Below are positions 1-8,000 of a stretch of 63,322 nt of DNA, piece after piece. Below the pieces are notes generated by a model. It was not told where the DNA came from. It was given only the letters and a program-made list of their open reading frames with translations, and searched no databases. The position numbers and the translations under genes are program-made. Every line of letters begins with the position of its first letter. Position 1 is the stretch's first letter. Source of the stretch: Nocardioides sp. Root122 (GTDB lineage: Bacteria > Actinomycetota > Actinomycetes > Propionibacteriales > Nocardioidaceae); the NCBI RefSeq assembly GCF_001425025.1, contig NZ_LMDE01000004.1:61547-124868 (forward strand), written 5' to 3'.

Positions 1-516
1 CGTGAGCGGGTCGGTGCCGAGGATCTCGGCGTCGGCGCTGGACCCGTCGGTGAAGGAGACCTTGAGCGAGCCGCCGCCCTCGGCCATCTCCACGACGTGG
101 TTGTTGGTCAGGATGGTGCCGTCGGCGGTCAGGACGATGCCGGAGCCCGAGGCGCTGCCCTGGCTACCGGTGACGTCGATCTTCACCACGCTGGGCAGCA
201 CCTTCTGTGCGACCGACTCGACCGAGCCGTCCGCGGCGGGCGTCTGCGTCTGGCTGACCGTGGAGGTCGTCGGGGTCTGCGTGCTCGCCGCGCTGGAGGG
301 ATCGTCGTGGGTGGCGTCCCAGAAGGCCGCGCCGCCGACACCGGCACCTCCGCCGACGAGGAGCGAGGTGGCGACGACCGCGGCAGCCAGGCCCGTACGC
401 CGCCGGCGCGGTGCCGGCTGCGGCGCCGGCGGGTCCTGGGTCCAGCCGTAGGGGTGGGGGCCGGCGGGCTGGTGCGCCGCGCCTCCGGGCTGCTGGGGGG
501 TCTGTCCGTCGCTCAT
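1..516 (-). CDS. HtrA/DegP-type trypsin-like serine protease, N-terminal part (runs off the window)
   Basis: The 172 visible residues comprise a Pro/Gly-rich cytoplasmic leader, a basic RRRR stretch, one hydrophobic segment (about residues 42-65) and a Thr/Ser/Gln-rich linker. The start of a trypsin-like fold follows, with SVVKIDV, a GSGI strand and NNHVV, whose H140 should be the catalytic-triad His. The Asp and Ser (GNSGGP) and any PDZ domain lie outside the window. Actinobacterial HtrA proteins of this layout are membrane-anchored envelope-quality proteases. The ATG start is favoured by a CACGCT hexamer a few bases upstream. A degradative protease without PDZ cannot be excluded. Confidence 0.85.
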   Translation of the reverse strand, partial: MSDGQTPQQPGGAAHQPAGPHPYGWTQDPPAPQPAPRRRRTGLAAAVVATSLLVGGGAGVGGAAFWDATHDDPSSAASTQTPTTSTVSQTQTPAADGSVESVAQKVLPSVVKIDVTGSQGSASGSGIVLTADGTILTNNHVVEMAEGGGSLKVSFTDGSSADAEILGTDPLT

Positions 517-523
517 GTCCCCG

Positions 524-529
524 AGCGTG
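524..529 (-). promoter_or_regulatory. putative -10 (CACGCT) of the HtrA-type gene
   Basis: Its last T lies 8 bases before the ATG, which fits the leaderless pattern seen elsewhere in this window; no clear Shine-Dalgarno site. Confidence 0.35.
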
Positions 530-614
530 CTCCGCGACCCTGTGGATGCCCTGAGAACCCGCTGGGAAGGTGCAGAGACCTCGCCGCACCTGGGCGCGGG
601 GATGCCGGCGTGGA

Positions 615-1130
615 TCATCGCGGCAGGCCCGGCAGGGCCAGCCACTGTGCCCACGACAGGTCGCGGCCGACGTAGCGGGGTCGGTCGAGCGGCCACTCGT
701 CCTCGATCCAGCGCGGGACCAGCGCGTCGAGCGCCTGCTCGAGCTCGGTGCCGACGCACTCGTCGACGACCCACCACGAGATCTCGGCGTCCGCTCCCGG
801 CTTCTCGGGCGGGTCGATGTAGACGCACCCGAGCAGGGCGGTCTCGTCGGTGTCGAAGAGGGCGTAGTTGAAGGACTCGTGCGTCTCCATCTCGGCGGCG
901 TGGCGAGCCAGGTCGGCGCGGTCGGCCTCGGGCGTCATGTCCGCGGGCGGCCAGCCCCACGCGTCGCCGTAGATGCTCCAGAGCCGCTCACGCGAGCCCA
1001 TCACCGCGACCATGTCGAGGTCCGTGTCGTCGGGGCTGATCGGCCGCAGGTGGTGGCCGAACGGCACCTCGACGCGTGTCGGGTGGCGGAAGTCGGCAGG
1101 CAGCCAGGTGGTGGCGGTCTCGTGGGACAT
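615..1130 (-). CDS. GNAT-family N-acetyltransferase
   Basis: 171 residues with a GNAT-like core: an N-terminal LRPISPDDTDLDMVAVMGS segment, a GWPPADMTPEADRADLARHAA helix region and a LLGCVYID beta-4 strand before an acceptor-binding half. The substrate is unknown. It is the last gene of a membrane protein-sigma factor-acetyltransferase operon, 28 bases after the sigma gene, and has its own GGGAGGAA Shine-Dalgarno site. It is clearly paralogous to the acetyltransferase-like protein at 37768-38226 (shared GWPPA..M.PEA..ADL.RHAA). Confidence 0.8.
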   Translation of the reverse strand: MSHETATTWLPADFRHPTRVEVPFGHHLRPISPDDTDLDMVAVMGSRERLWSIYGDAWGWPPADMTPEADRADLARHAAEMETHESFNYALFDTDETALLGCVYIDPPEKPGADAEISWWVVDECVGTELEQALDALVPRWIEDEWPLDRPRYVGRDLSWAQWLALPGLPR

Positions 1131-1158
1131 GGGGTTCCTCCCGTGCGGTGTCGTGGGG

Positions 1159-1698
1159 TCAGCCGGCCAGTGCCGTGTCGGTGGCGAGGCGTCGGAGCGC
1201 GGCGAGCCCGCGGCTGGTGTTGGACTTCACGGTGCCGGCCGAGCAGCCGAGCGCCGCGGCGGTCTCGGCGACGCTGAGCCCTTCGTAGAACCTCAGCGTC
1301 ACGGCGGCCCGCTGCTGGGCGGGCAGGGCCAGGACGAGGGACCACAGCCCCTCGTCGCCGTGCGGCGCGGCATCGGGCAGCCCGCGCGGCTCGGGCACTG
1401 CGTCGGTGGGCCGCTCGTCGCGGCGCCACGGCTGGCGCTGCCAGCTGACGTACTGCCGGGTGATGGTGCGGCGGACGTAGGCGTCGGCGGCGGCCTCCTC
1501 GCGCAGCTCGCCCCAGCGGGGGAGCACGCGCACCAGCGACGCCTGCAGCAGGTCCTCGGCGGTGTGCGGGTCCCCGGCCACCGCCCACGCCCAGCGGAGC
1601 AGTGCGGGCCGGCGCTCGGCGACGTACGACGCGAAGCAGCGGACGGTGTCGTCGTCCGGGTCCGCGACCACCCGCAGTGCCGCGCCCTGGGTCGTCAC
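1159..1698 (-). CDS. SigE-family ECF RNA polymerase sigma factor
   Basis: 179 residues with sigma region 2 (about 15-85, including DPHTAEDLLQASLVRVLPRW) and region 4 (about 118-170, with the HTH LSVAETAAALGCSAGTVKSNTSRG). The size and the two regions match the SigE-like ECF group common in actinobacteria. The GTG start lies one base after the stop of the upstream membrane-protein gene, so the two are translationally coupled. No classical zinc-binding anti-sigma factor is adjacent; the membrane protein is the only candidate partner, and that is inference. Confidence 0.9.
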   Translation of the reverse strand: MTTQGAALRVVADPDDDTVRCFASYVAERRPALLRWAWAVAGDPHTAEDLLQASLVRVLPRWGELREEAAADAYVRRTITRQYVSWQRQPWRRDERPTDAVPEPRGLPDAAPHGDEGLWSLVLALPAQQRAAVTLRFYEGLSVAETAAALGCSAGTVKSNTSRGLAALRRLATDTALAG

Positions 1699-1699
1699 C

Positions 1700-2395
1700 T
1701 CAGGCCTCGCGGGCGGTGCGCAGCAGCCCGAGCGAGACCACGACCAGCCACACCGGGCCGGTCATGCCCGCCATGTACTGCAGCGGGCTGACCAGGAACA
1801 GCGCGGTGATCCCGCCCAGCACCAGGCTGGTGATGCCCAGCCACCGCGCGTAGGCGCCCTGCCTCGCGGCGCGCGCCAGTGCGAGACCGGCCAGGCCGGC
1901 GCCGCCCCACAGCCACGGGATGGTGCCGATCCAGTGGTTGAAGAACACCGCGCTCTCCGGCACCACGAGCCCCGGGTCCTCGCTGAGCGCGAAGGCGAAC
2001 TCGGTGGTGAGCCCGGCGCCGAGCAGCTGGGCGGCGGCCACCAGGCCCAGGCCGGCAGCCGCGACGCTGGGCACCAGGCTGTCGGGACCGGTGCGCCTCT
2101 GCAGCTGGCGGTGCAGGCCCGCTGCGAAGACCACGAGCAGGACGCAGGACAGCATGGTCGCGGTGTGGAAGACGAGGATCTCCGGGACCTGGTCGGCGAG
2201 CCGCGCGGTGATGGCCTCGGGGTCGCCCGAGGCGTCCGGGCGGTAGACCGCGTCGACCATCCCGCTGGCGATGCCGCCGACGAGGCCGAGGACGCCGGCG
2301 GCGGTGCCCGCGAGCACCCAGCCGCGGCCCGCGGGTCGTTCGTGCGGGACGCCGGTCCCCGCGCTGGTCGTGGTGGGGTCGTACGTCGTGCTCAT
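1700..2395 (-). CDS. polytopic membrane protein of unknown function
   Basis: 231 residues with about six hydrophobic segments: GWVLAGTAAGVLGLVGG, ILVFHTATMLSCVLLVV, VAAAGLGLVAAAQLLGAG, PWLWGGAGLAGLALA, WLGITSLVLGGITALFL and VWLVVVSLGLL. The short polar N-terminus ends at GRGW. The pattern resembles DUF4386-like membrane proteins, but I do not recognise a specific family. It is first in the operon with the ECF sigma factor, so a sensing or anti-sigma role is possible but unproven. Confidence 0.75.
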   Translation of the reverse strand: MSTTYDPTTTSAGTGVPHERPAGRGWVLAGTAAGVLGLVGGIASGMVDAVYRPDASGDPEAITARLADQVPEILVFHTATMLSCVLLVVFAAGLHRQLQRRTGPDSLVPSVAAAGLGLVAAAQLLGAGLTTEFAFALSEDPGLVVPESAVFFNHWIGTIPWLWGGAGLAGLALARAARQGAYARWLGITSLVLGGITALFLVSPLQYMAGMTGPVWLVVVSLGLLRTAREA

Positions 2396-2443
2396 GGCGG
2401 CTCCTGCGGTGGTGGCCCGGGCGGGCGAGGTCTGCTGGCATCG

Positions 2444-2470
2444 GGTGGCACGGTCGTGTGCCGTGCCACC
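2444..2470 (-). terminator. hairpin behind the XRE-ATPase regulator gene
   Basis: Perfect 10-bp stem GGTGGCACGG / CCGTGCCACC with a 7-base loop, in the 144-base gap between two minus-strand genes. No U-tract, as is usual in this GC-rich group. Confidence 0.6.
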
Positions 2471-2492
2471 ACCCTCGCCACGGGCGCAGGTC

Positions 2493-2528
2493 CACACCAC
2501 GCACAGGCGCAGGTGTACGAGTGGTGTG
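2493..2528. repeat. 8-bp inverted repeat CACACCAC...GTGGTGTG
   Basis: The arms are separated by 20 bases and lie upstream of the membrane protein-sigma operon. It could be an operator or a weak hairpin near the end of the regulator transcript. Confidence 0.4.
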
Positions 2529-2539
2529 CGGGTGCCGGC

Positions 2540-4855
2540 TCAGCCGTCCGCGGGCCGCGCACCCAGGAGGGCGGCGGCCTCGTCGGTGGTGAAGCCGCGT
2601 CCGGTGTCGAGGGCGTCGTCGTAGCGGTCCTGGCCCAGGTGGGCGCGGGCGTCCGTCGCGGCCGCCTCGATCGCCGTCGGGTCCGGCCGGTAGTAGCCGT
2701 AGCCGCGGGCGCCCAGGGCCTCGCGGATGGCCTGGGCAGCGCCCAGCAGGAGCGGCACGCGGGCGTGCTGCCCGGAGGCCGCCGCCAGCACGGCTCCGGC
2801 GTCGAGCAGGTAGGCCAGGTTGGCCTGGTCGCCGGTCTCCAGCGAGAGCCGCGTGCTCTCCTCGAGGTGGCGCCGCGCGGCGGCGTGGTCGCCCCGGCCG
2901 ACCTCGACCTGGAAGAGGTTGTAGAGCGCGATGTAGGACGTGAGCCGGTCCTCGCGGCGACGCGCGGAGTCCAGGCCCGCCTCGATCCACCGCACCGCCT
3001 CGTCGGCGTCGCCGCTGAGCAGGGCGACGGTGCCGAGCCAGATGTGGGCGAGCGCCCAGGTCCACTCGACCTCGGCGCCTGCCGCCTCCGCGTGCACGAT
3101 CGCCTCGTCGAACCACGTCCGGGCGGCCGGCAGGTCGCCGTCCACCAGCGCGACCAGGCCGTGCCCGGCGACCGCGTTGGACAGCGTCACCGGGTCGTCG
3201 GCCCCGTGCTCGTGAGCACGGTCCCACCACCCGGCGGCGCCGGCCACGTCGTCCATCGCGAACGCCATCGTCGCGGCGGCCAGCGCCGCGCGGCCGTGCA
3301 CCTGCGTGGGGAGCCGGTCGGCGTGCTGGAGCACGCCCTCGGCGAAGCGGCGGCCGTGCTCGTGGTGACCGCGCAGCCACCAGTAGAGCCACAGCTCCCA
3401 CGCCATCCAGGCAGGCGTCTCCACGTCGCCGTGGGCCAGCGACCGCTCGGCGGCCGCCGTGAGGTTGGCGTGCTCGAGGTCGATGCGGGCGAGGGCCTCG
3501 ACCTGCCCGCCGTACTTGTAGCTCGAGCTGTTGTCCGTCGCCACGGCCAGGTAGTGGGCTGCGTGGGCGCGGGCGGCGTCCTCCCACTCGCCGGCCTCGC
3601 GCAGGAGGCCCCGTGCGTACTGGGCGACAGGTTCGAGCAGGCGCACCCGTCCGGATGCCTCGGCGACGACGAGCGAGTGCTCGACGAGCGACTCGAGGCT
3701 GGCCACCACGTCCTGCAGCCCCGTGCCGGCCCGGCCGGCGACCGCCTCGAGGTCGGGCAGGGTGGTGCCGCCCACGAAGACGCCCATCAGGCGCAGCAGC
3801 CGGCGCCCGTCCTCGTCGAGCAGGCCGTGGCTCCAGTCGAGGGTGGCGCGGATGGTGCGCTGGCGGGGCGGCAGGTCGCGCGGTCCGGCCTGCAGGGCGG
3901 TGTCGAGCCTCTCCAGCAGCGCGGTCGGGTCGAGCAGCCGGGAGCGGGCCGCCGCGAGCTCGAGCGCCAGCGGCAGGCCGGCGAGCCGCTCGCAGGTGGC
4001 GGCCACCGCGGCGGCGTCTCCCGGGTCGGCACCCCAGCCGGGGGCGACGCGCTGGGCGCGGTCGAGGAGGAGCCGTGCGGCGGGGGAGGGCGAGCCGTCG
4101 GGGAGGTCGTGCACCTCCAGCGGCTCGACGGCGTACTCGGTCTCCCCGCGCACCTTCAGCGGTGCCCGGCTCGTCGTCAGCACGGTCAGGTCCGGCAGCG
4201 CCTCGACCAGGGCGGCGACCGCCGGGGCGGCGTCGAGCACGTGCTCGGCGTTGTCGAGGACCAGCAGCAGGTGCTGACCGCGCAGCCGCTCGGCCACGTC
4301 CTGGGCGACCGGGCGGGACGGGTCGCGGGGTGCGTCGACCGCGTCGGCGATGGCCGGGAGCACCTGCTCGGCCTCGATCAGCGAGGCCAGCTCCACGAGC
4401 CGTACGCCGTCGGCGTAGCGCTGCCGCACGGCGGTCGCCGCGGCCAGGGCGAGGCGGGTCTTCCCCACGCCGCCGAGGCCGCTGAGGGTCACCAGCCGGC
4501 TGGTGCGGAGCAGGTCACCGACCCGGGCCACGTCGTCGTCACGACCCACGAGCGGGGTGGCGGGCACCGGCAGGTCGCGCGGCGCGAGCGTCTGCGCCGC
4601 GCCCGCCGACGCGCGGGCGGACCGCGGCCGCACGGCGGCCAGCAGCTCCGCGCGCCGGTCGTCGTCGAGGTCGAGCGCGGTGGCGAGCGAGCGGAGCGTG
4701 TGCGGGTAGGGGCGGGTGCGGGTCCCGCGCTCCAGCGCGCTGATCGCGTGGGGGCTCAGCCCGGCCCGCTCGGCGAGCTCCTCCTGGGAGAGCCCGGCGG
4801 CCTCGCGCAGGGCGCGCAGCAGCACGGCGAGCGTGCCCGTGCCGTCGGTCCCCAC
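2540..4855 (-). CDS. XRE-HTH / NB-ARC-type ATPase / TPR-like transcriptional regulator
   Basis: 771 residues. An XRE helix-turn-helix spans about residues 10-60 (LSQEELAERAGLSPHAISALE). A STAND-type ATPase follows, with Walker A GLGGVGKT (126-133, K132) and Walker B LLLVLDN (D201). The C-terminal half is alpha-helical and TPR-like, rich in Ala and Trp. Such proteins are signal-integrating regulators in which ligand binding to the C-terminus relieves ATPase autoinhibition. The GTG start is chosen because GGGAGG lies just upstream and the HTH begins right after. It is divergent from the amylopullulanase gene, whose control it might influence; its target is unknown. Confidence 0.85.
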   Translation of the reverse strand: MGTDGTGTLAVLLRALREAAGLSQEELAERAGLSPHAISALERGTRTRPYPHTLRSLATALDLDDDRRAELLAAVRPRSARASAGAAQTLAPRDLPVPATPLVGRDDDVARVGDLLRTSRLVTLSGLGGVGKTRLALAAATAVRQRYADGVRLVELASLIEAEQVLPAIADAVDAPRDPSRPVAQDVAERLRGQHLLLVLDNAEHVLDAAPAVAALVEALPDLTVLTTSRAPLKVRGETEYAVEPLEVHDLPDGSPSPAARLLLDRAQRVAPGWGADPGDAAAVAATCERLAGLPLALELAAARSRLLDPTALLERLDTALQAGPRDLPPRQRTIRATLDWSHGLLDEDGRRLLRLMGVFVGGTTLPDLEAVAGRAGTGLQDVVASLESLVEHSLVVAEASGRVRLLEPVAQYARGLLREAGEWEDAARAHAAHYLAVATDNSSSYKYGGQVEALARIDLEHANLTAAAERSLAHGDVETPAWMAWELWLYWWLRGHHEHGRRFAEGVLQHADRLPTQVHGRAALAAATMAFAMDDVAGAAGWWDRAHEHGADDPVTLSNAVAGHGLVALVDGDLPAARTWFDEAIVHAEAAGAEVEWTWALAHIWLGTVALLSGDADEAVRWIEAGLDSARRREDRLTSYIALYNLFQVEVGRGDHAAARRHLEESTRLSLETGDQANLAYLLDAGAVLAAASGQHARVPLLLGAAQAIREALGARGYGYYRPDPTAIEAAATDARAHLGQDRYDDALDTGRGFTTDEAAALLGARPADG

Positions 4856-4909
4856 CGCACCTCCCGTGTTCCCCGCGCCGGAGTGTAGTGAGCCGCGCCC
4901 TGTGCGGTC

Positions 4910-4915
4910 TGCAAG
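4910..4915. promoter_or_regulatory. TGCAAG half-site
   Basis: A further copy of the half-site of the 4953-4969 operator, lying between the divergent regulator and amylopullulanase genes; possibly an auxiliary binding site. Confidence 0.35.
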
Positions 4916-4952
4916 AACGGAGGGGCGCCACGCGTGGAACGGGATGAAAGAT

Positions 4953-4969
4953 CTTGCAGTCATTGCAAG
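4953..4969. promoter_or_regulatory. operator CTTGCA-N5-TGCAAG upstream of the amylopullulanase
   Basis: A perfect 6-bp dyad with a 5-base spacer, overlapping the predicted -35 hexamer. Streptomyces alpha-amylase promoters carry TGCAAG/CTTGCA repeats bound by LacI-family MalR (Reg1) repressors, recalled from literature. By analogy this should give maltodextrin-responsive repression. No LacI-type gene lies in the window. Confidence 0.7.
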
Positions 4970-4992
4970 ACCTCTCAGCAGCGACCTACTGT
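4963..4992 (+). promoter_or_regulatory. sigma-70-type promoter TTGCAA-N18-TACTGT
   Basis: The -35 is 4963-4968 and the -10 is 4987-4992. The transcript would start near 4999, giving a leader of about 55 bases with a GGGAG Shine-Dalgarno site before GTG 5054. The -35 lies within the right half of the CTTGCA/TGCAAG operator, a simple repression geometry. Confidence 0.6.
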
Positions 4993-5053
4993 GACTCACG
5001 CCACATCAGGTCGTGGCCCCTGTCGTCCCCTCGCACACCTCTCGGGAGTCCCC

Positions 5054-8000
5054 GTGCGCCGCACCCCTCGCCTGGCCCGTCCTGCCCACCCGCGCCGTCC
5101 CTCCGGACGCCGGGCCCTGCTCGCCCTGACCGGGCTGGCCACGCTCCTGGGCGGTCTCGTGCCGCTCGCACCGGCCCACGCGGACCACCGGGAGGACCCG
5201 CCGGCGTCCGTCACCGTGGTCGGCAGCCTGCAGAGCGAGCTGGGCTGCGCCGCGGACTGGACGCCCGACTGCCCCCAGTCGGGGCTCGCGCGCCAGGACG
5301 ACGGCACCTGGGCGCTCGTCGCCGACGTCCCGGCGGGGTCCTATGCGCTCAAGGTGACGATCAACGGGTCGTGGGACGAGAACTACGGGGCAGGCGGCAC
5401 TGCGGGCGGGGCCGACATCCCCCTGGTGCTGCAGCAACCCGCCCGCCTCCGGTTCTCCTACGACGACGCCTCCCACCGGATCGCCGTCGCCCCCGCCGAC
5501 CAGCCCTCACCCCGGCCGACGGCGGAGGACCGCCGCCTGGCCACGACGTCGGTGCGCGCACCCCTGACCAGCGAGAACTTCTACTTCGTGATGGCCGACC
5601 GGTTCGCCAACGGCGACGCCTCCAACGACGCCGGCGGACTCGCGGGCGACCGCATGGCCACCGGGCTCGACCCGACCCACAAGGGCTTCTTCCACGGCGG
5701 CGACATCAAGGGCCTCTCCGATCGGCTGGACTACGTCGCCGGGCTCGGCACCACCGCCATCTGGCTCACCCCGAGCTTCAAGAACCGCCCCGTCCAGGGC
5801 ACCGGGGACCAGGCGAGCGCCGGCTACCACGGCTACTGGGTCACCGACTTCACCCGCATCGACCCCCACTTCGGCACCAACGCCGAGCTGAAGGCGTTCA
5901 TCGACAAGGCCCACGCACGCGGGATCAAGGTCTTCTTCGACATCATCACCAACCACACCGCCGACGTCATCGACTACGCGGAGGTCCAGCCGGGGGGACC
6001 GCACCCCTACATCAGCAAGGAGACCGAGCCGTTCCGGGACGCGTCCGACCAGCCGTTCGACGACCGCGACTTCGCCGGGGGCGACACCTTCCCGGAGCTC
6101 GACGCGGCGACGTCGTTCCCCTACACGCCGGTCTTCCGCACCGAGGCCGACCGGACGGTCAAGGTCCCGGCGTGGCTCAACGACCCGACGAACTACCACA
6201 ACCGCGGCGACTCGACCTTCGCCGGTGAGTCCTCCACCTACGGCGACTTCTCCGGCCTGGACGACCTGTTCACCGAGCAGCCCGACGTGGTCGAGGGGAT
6301 GACCGACATCTACGAGTCGTGGGTCGACTTCGGCATCGACGGCTTCCGCATCGACACCGTCAAGCACGTCAACCTCGAGTTCTGGCAGCAGTTCGCCCCG
6401 GCGATCCGCGACCACGCCGCCTCGATCGGGAACCCCGACTTCTTCGCCTTCGGTGAGGTGTACGACGCCGACCCGGCGTACCTGTCGACGTTCAGCACCG
6501 CGGGCCGGCTCGACGCCACGCTCGACTTCGGCTTCCAGGACGCCGGCACCGGCTTCGCCAAGGGCGGCGCGACGACCCGGCTGCGCGACTTCTTCGCCGG
6601 CGACGACTGGTACACCGACGCCGACTCCAACGCCTACGCGTCACCGACGTTCCTGGGCAACCACGACATGGGCCGCATCGGGACGTTCCTGAAGGGCACC
6701 GACTCCGTGCTCGAGCGCGACCGGCTCGCCCACGCGCTGATGTACCTCACCCGGGGCCAGCCGGTCGTCTACTACGGCGACGAGCAGGGTTTCGCCGGCG
6801 ACGGGGGCGACCAGGACGCGCGCGAGGACATGTTCGCCAGCCGTGTCGACACCTACAACGACAACGACCTGATCGGCACCGACTCCACCACGGCGGTCGC
6901 CAACTACGACACCGCGCACCCGCTCTACCGGACCATCCGCGACCTCGCCCGGCTGCGACGCACCTACCCCGCGCTGGCCGACGGGGCTCAGCTCCACCGC
7001 TACGCGTCGAGCAGCGCGGGGGTCTACGCGTTCAGCCGGATCGACGCGGGGGAGCGGCGCGAGTTCCTCGTCGCCCTGAACAACGCCACGACCGCGAAGA
7101 CGGTGACGGTCGCGACCGAGGAGCCGCGCGGCAGGTTCACCCGGGTCTGGCCGGCCGGCGGCGCGACGATGCGCGCGGACGAGGAGGCCCGCACCACCAT
7201 CACCGTGCCGCCGCTGTCGGCCGTCGTGTGGCGCGCCGACCGCCGGATCCCGGGTCGCGGGACGGCGCCCGCCATCCACCTCGAGAAGCCGTCGGCAGGA
7301 GGCACGGTCGGAGGTCGCTCGCCGATCACGGTCGGCGTGCCCGACGGCGGCTTCAACCAGGTGACCGTGGCCTGGCGGCCCGTCGGCGCCACGCAGTGGA
7401 CCGCGCTCGGCACCGACGACAATGCGCCCTACCGGGTGTTCCACGACGTCAGTGCGATGCCGAAGGGCTCGCTCCTGGAGTACCGCGCGGTGCTGCGCGA
7501 CAGCAGCGGCAACCTGTCGGTCGCGTCGTCGTACGCCACGGTGGGCGACCCGGAGACCGAGCCGACCCCCGGCGGCGGCGGTGGCGGCGGGCCGGTGACG
7601 CAGCCCGGGGCCGTGTCGATGCCGGGCAGCCACAACAGCGAGATCGGCTGCCCGGGCGACTGGCAGCCCGACTGCGCCGAGGCGCAGATGTCGCTCGACG
7701 CCGACGACCTCGTGTGGCGTCGTACGGTCTCGCTGCCGGCCGGCACCTACGAGTACAAGGCGGCGATCGAGAAGGGCTGGGACGAGAACTACGGCGTCGG
7801 TGGCGTGCGCGGCGGAGGCAACATCCCGCTCGACCTGAGCACCCCGCGCGACGTGACGTTCTACTACGACCACGCCTCGCACTGGATCACCACCGACGCG
7901 GAGGACCCGATCGCGACGCTCGCGGGCAGCTTCCAGTCCGAGCTCGGCTGCCCGGCGGACTGGTCGCCGGGGTGCATGCGCAGCTGGCTCAAGGACCTCG

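Noticed and set aside
1562..4888. Plus-strand open frame of 1108 codons opposite the sigma factor, membrane protein and XRE-ATPase genes
   Set aside because: Antisense shadow of high-GC genes: low-complexity Gly/Arg/Val/His composition and no domain, while the minus strand encodes recognisable proteins.
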